Part shown: one piece after another, positions 61,865 to 64,000 of the stretch
How the letters are laid out: each line of letters opens with the position of its first letter
Position numbering within the stretch: the stretch's first letter is position 1
Assembly (NCBI RefSeq): GCF_048544455.1
Contig: NC_133538.1
Coordinates: 18,442,969-18,506,968, forward strand
DNA: 64,000 nt
Source: Silene latifolia
Taxonomy: Eukaryota; Streptophyta; Magnoliopsida; Caryophyllales; Caryophyllaceae
Direction of reading: 5' to 3'
Program-made: the position numbers and the translations under genes
Notes under the pieces: generated by a model
The model's input: the letters and a program-made list of their open reading frames with translations, nothing else
What the model was told of the DNA's origin: nothing
Databases searched by the model: none

Positions 61865-62030
61865 CCAAACAACTAGGTAGTAACATGCTTTGCCCAATTA
61901 ACATCATTTGTGATGTGAAGTGATTTTTTCTAGACGGCCAAATATATATGCCTGTGGACATGGCCCACCTGCAAGCCCACCTCGATCTGCGGACATACAA
62001 CGGTCTTTTTTTGAAAGCCACGCTCGGCGG
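61865..62030. other. Unassigned spacer right of solo LTR G
   Basis: Non-coding; no element end recognised with confidence. Confidence 0.4.
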
Positions 62031-64000
62031 CGTAAAAATGCTTTCGACCGGATCGTTTTAGATCGGTCGGTTTCGTCTCGGTAAGGGTCTCGAAACGATT
62101 AGAGATGTTCGGAGTCGCCACCAAGCATTTGTGGGATGCCTGGAACCCGTTCGAATTCCACTTTATACCTCTGTCAAATCGAAGCACAAAGCAGCGTTTG
62201 ACATAAGTACTAAAGATAAGGAAATCGTCCCTCTTTAGCATCCTATCTCTAGAATGACTCTCGTACGCCCTGGATAAGGTCGTCCACTATCCAAAGTTTC
62301 TAAGTAAGAGGTGAAGGTACATATTGGGAAGCCCTTTAATCAGACACCTAATCCCGCCCGTGTTTAGCGGCCTCTACTGATCGATCTTGGTTGGTTGAAT
62401 GCAAAAGTTGATAAAAGGGTTTAAATGCATGAATGCGCATCCAATGATTTAAACCTAACATGTGAGAGCTTTCTTAGTCGGTTGATTTAATCCAAGTATC
62501 AAGTATAAGATGTCGAGTTGGATTAATGATTGATTTGCATGCAAGACGGAAATTAAACATCCATTTACCGTATTAGGTTTAGGGTGCATAACATGATCCA
62601 TTTGTCTTAGTAAGGCATTTTGCAAATATGGTTTGAACTATCATCTGATCCGTCCTACATCCGGTTTAGCCGGAGTCGGGATCGTCCTAGACTAATGCTG
62701 GAGGGGAACAAGCCCTGTATCAGACATCTACATGAGGCGCGAGCCAGCTGGCGATACAAAGGGCTTCCCTCTGGTTTGAAAATGAGAAATGGAGAGCCTG
62801 TTTAGGTGCGGGTTAGCCCACGATTTATGTACCGTGTTCTGACCTTTTGGAAAACGTTGTAAAATGTGTTGAAAATGGGTGTTTGAACCCGGTTTGATTT
62901 GAAAGGGTCGTTTAGACCGCATTTGTTAATTTGAAGAACTAGACTCGAATAATCATCATTATTTGATGATATTCGGTGTCGGGTTCGGTTTGACAAACTT
63001 GACACGAATAGTTTTGAAAATGATTATGGGCTAATTGTTTTAAGTCCATTTGAATGTAATTAGTCGGTACTCATCATCGTACCCGGGTTAAAATCCGGCA
63101 TGGTATGTAGAACCAAGGTTGACTTTGTGTTGGTGACTAATATGTTTGTTTGAAAATTTAAAGAAATGAAATAAAAGGCTTTAAAATACCTTTTAAATGT
63201 CATTAACCAAATATTATCATCGAAACACGAATTTAACCGTCATGGTATGAAGAACCAAGGGTGAAAAATGCTTTATGGTTAAAACATGTGAAATAAAACA
63301 ACAAAGGTTCGAAAATACTTGAAATGGTGAAAACCGATTACAAATATGAAAAATGGATTAAGGGAAATGACGAGAACAAACACGGTTGATTTCTGATCTG
63401 AATACCCCATTTAGGCGCGAGCTAGTTGGCGACCTAAGGGGCTTCTGCCTCAGACCAAAAATCAGTTTTGGCTCGTTTATTCCATGTTTTGGTTCGTGTT
63501 ATGCATGTTTTAGCATGTTAGAGTCATGAAACAAATGAAAACATAATAAAAGAGGATTTTTACACCCTCATACTTACATATTTGGTTATGGCGAGTGACC
63601 GACGTAAGTGTAACAACTCGTTTGATCGGAAAAAACTCGGTTTAAAACCGTTTTGGTAAGTAAAAAAGTGTTTTTAAAAGTTTAGTGATGGTGTAGTGGT
63701 CGAAGTGGTCGGTCAACTGGTTTAATGAACGATGACGGTACCAAACAATGTGTAAGGCTCGTGTTTACGATCGGTAGGTCGTAAATACGAGTCGGGTTGT
63801 GACTTAAGAAGTCGAGTCTAGAATTTTAAGGGAGAAAAGAGGGGGCGGACACTCGCGTGAGTCTCAAATGGGTGGCATTTGGGTGGTATTTATAGGAGAA
63901 TGAGTGGTTGTGTGAGTTTTGAGCGACGTGGCCACTTGGGCTGCTCAAAGAGGCGCGAGCCATGTCGCGGGTCTTTGAGCTGTGTTGTCACTTTCACAAC
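62031..64000 (-). mobile_element. Probable partial minus-strand LTR region, tentatively Tat/Ogre-like
   Basis: It contains GGAGTCGCCACCAAG near 62110, a string I associate with LTR/leader regions of plant Tat/Ogre-type repeats. It also has a minus-strand TATA box (CTATAAATA, about 63887-63895) and GGCGCGAGCC motifs at about 62736, 63414 and 63952. The short ORFs across it have no recognisable domain. Neither end is defined, so extent and lineage are inference. Confidence 0.35.
63943..63980. repeat. Hairpin around a GGCGCGAGCC motif
   Basis: GCTCAAAGA (63943-63951) and TCTTTGAGC (63972-63980) are perfect inverted arms enclosing CGCGA...TCGCG, itself an inner inverted pair. It lies about 50 bp upstream (minus sense) of the TATA box. 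Confidence 0.65.

Noticed and set aside
62620..63005. Short ORFs near the right edge
   Set aside because: No domain, overlapping on both strands, inside an LTR-like region.

Overview
This window is plant nuclear DNA made almost entirely of nested LTR retrotransposons. I find no host protein gene, no rRNA and no tRNA gene. Primer-binding sites match plant initiator-Met tRNA (TGGTATCAGAGC) and tRNA-Asp (TGGCGCCGTTGCC), and the proteins are plant Ty3/gypsy lineages (Athila, Tekay-type and CRM/Reina-type chromoviruses). The source is a eudicot; frequent CGGAGTATTACA-type ends and CGATCG-rich LTRs make me guess Caryophyllales (weak inference).

Left block (1-24,981). An LTR on the minus strand enters from the left edge and ends at 1010. 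A foldback element lies at 1338-1468. A small hAT-like element (ends at 1661 and 24,973) was invaded by B (minus, 2012-23,113) and by solo LTR S1 (23,248-24,948). The 3' LTR of B holds element C (minus, 2080-17,944), whose own 3' LTR holds element D (minus, 4472-12,822). B carries only a gag-like ORF. C has no coding capacity and resembles a Tekay derivative. D is Athila-like with gag and protease only.

Right block (25,305-61,859). An old solo LTR, G, was split twice. First came E (plus, 25,484-29,971), a young chromovirus with one continuous gag/RT/RNase H frame. Second came T (plus, 31,127-61,733), a decayed Tekay-like chromovirus. The pol gene of T is interrupted by H (plus, 37,512-59,707), a degenerate full-length Athila element. 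H in turn holds F (plus, 45,081-51,171), a relative of B, inside its integrase, and a solo LTR U (56,412-57,765). I read 5-bp target duplications for every one of these insertions: AATAT (B), GGGTC (C), ACACC (D), CGTAG (E), TATAT (T), GTGGG (H), GACAT (F), TTGAC (U), and one-mismatch pairs for S1 and G. The right edge (about 62,000-64,000) looks like another minus-strand LTR, tentatively Tat/Ogre-like.

Two features recur across unrelated lineages and are the main novelty. (1) Arrays of short palindromes, mostly with a CGATCG core, sit at about 20/30/50-bp spacing just upstream of the TATA box in most LTR families here, and again inside the same elements. (2) A hairpin with a GGGA or AGGA loop and a lineage-specific but fully paired stem lies shortly upstream of the polypurine tract of every non-solo element.
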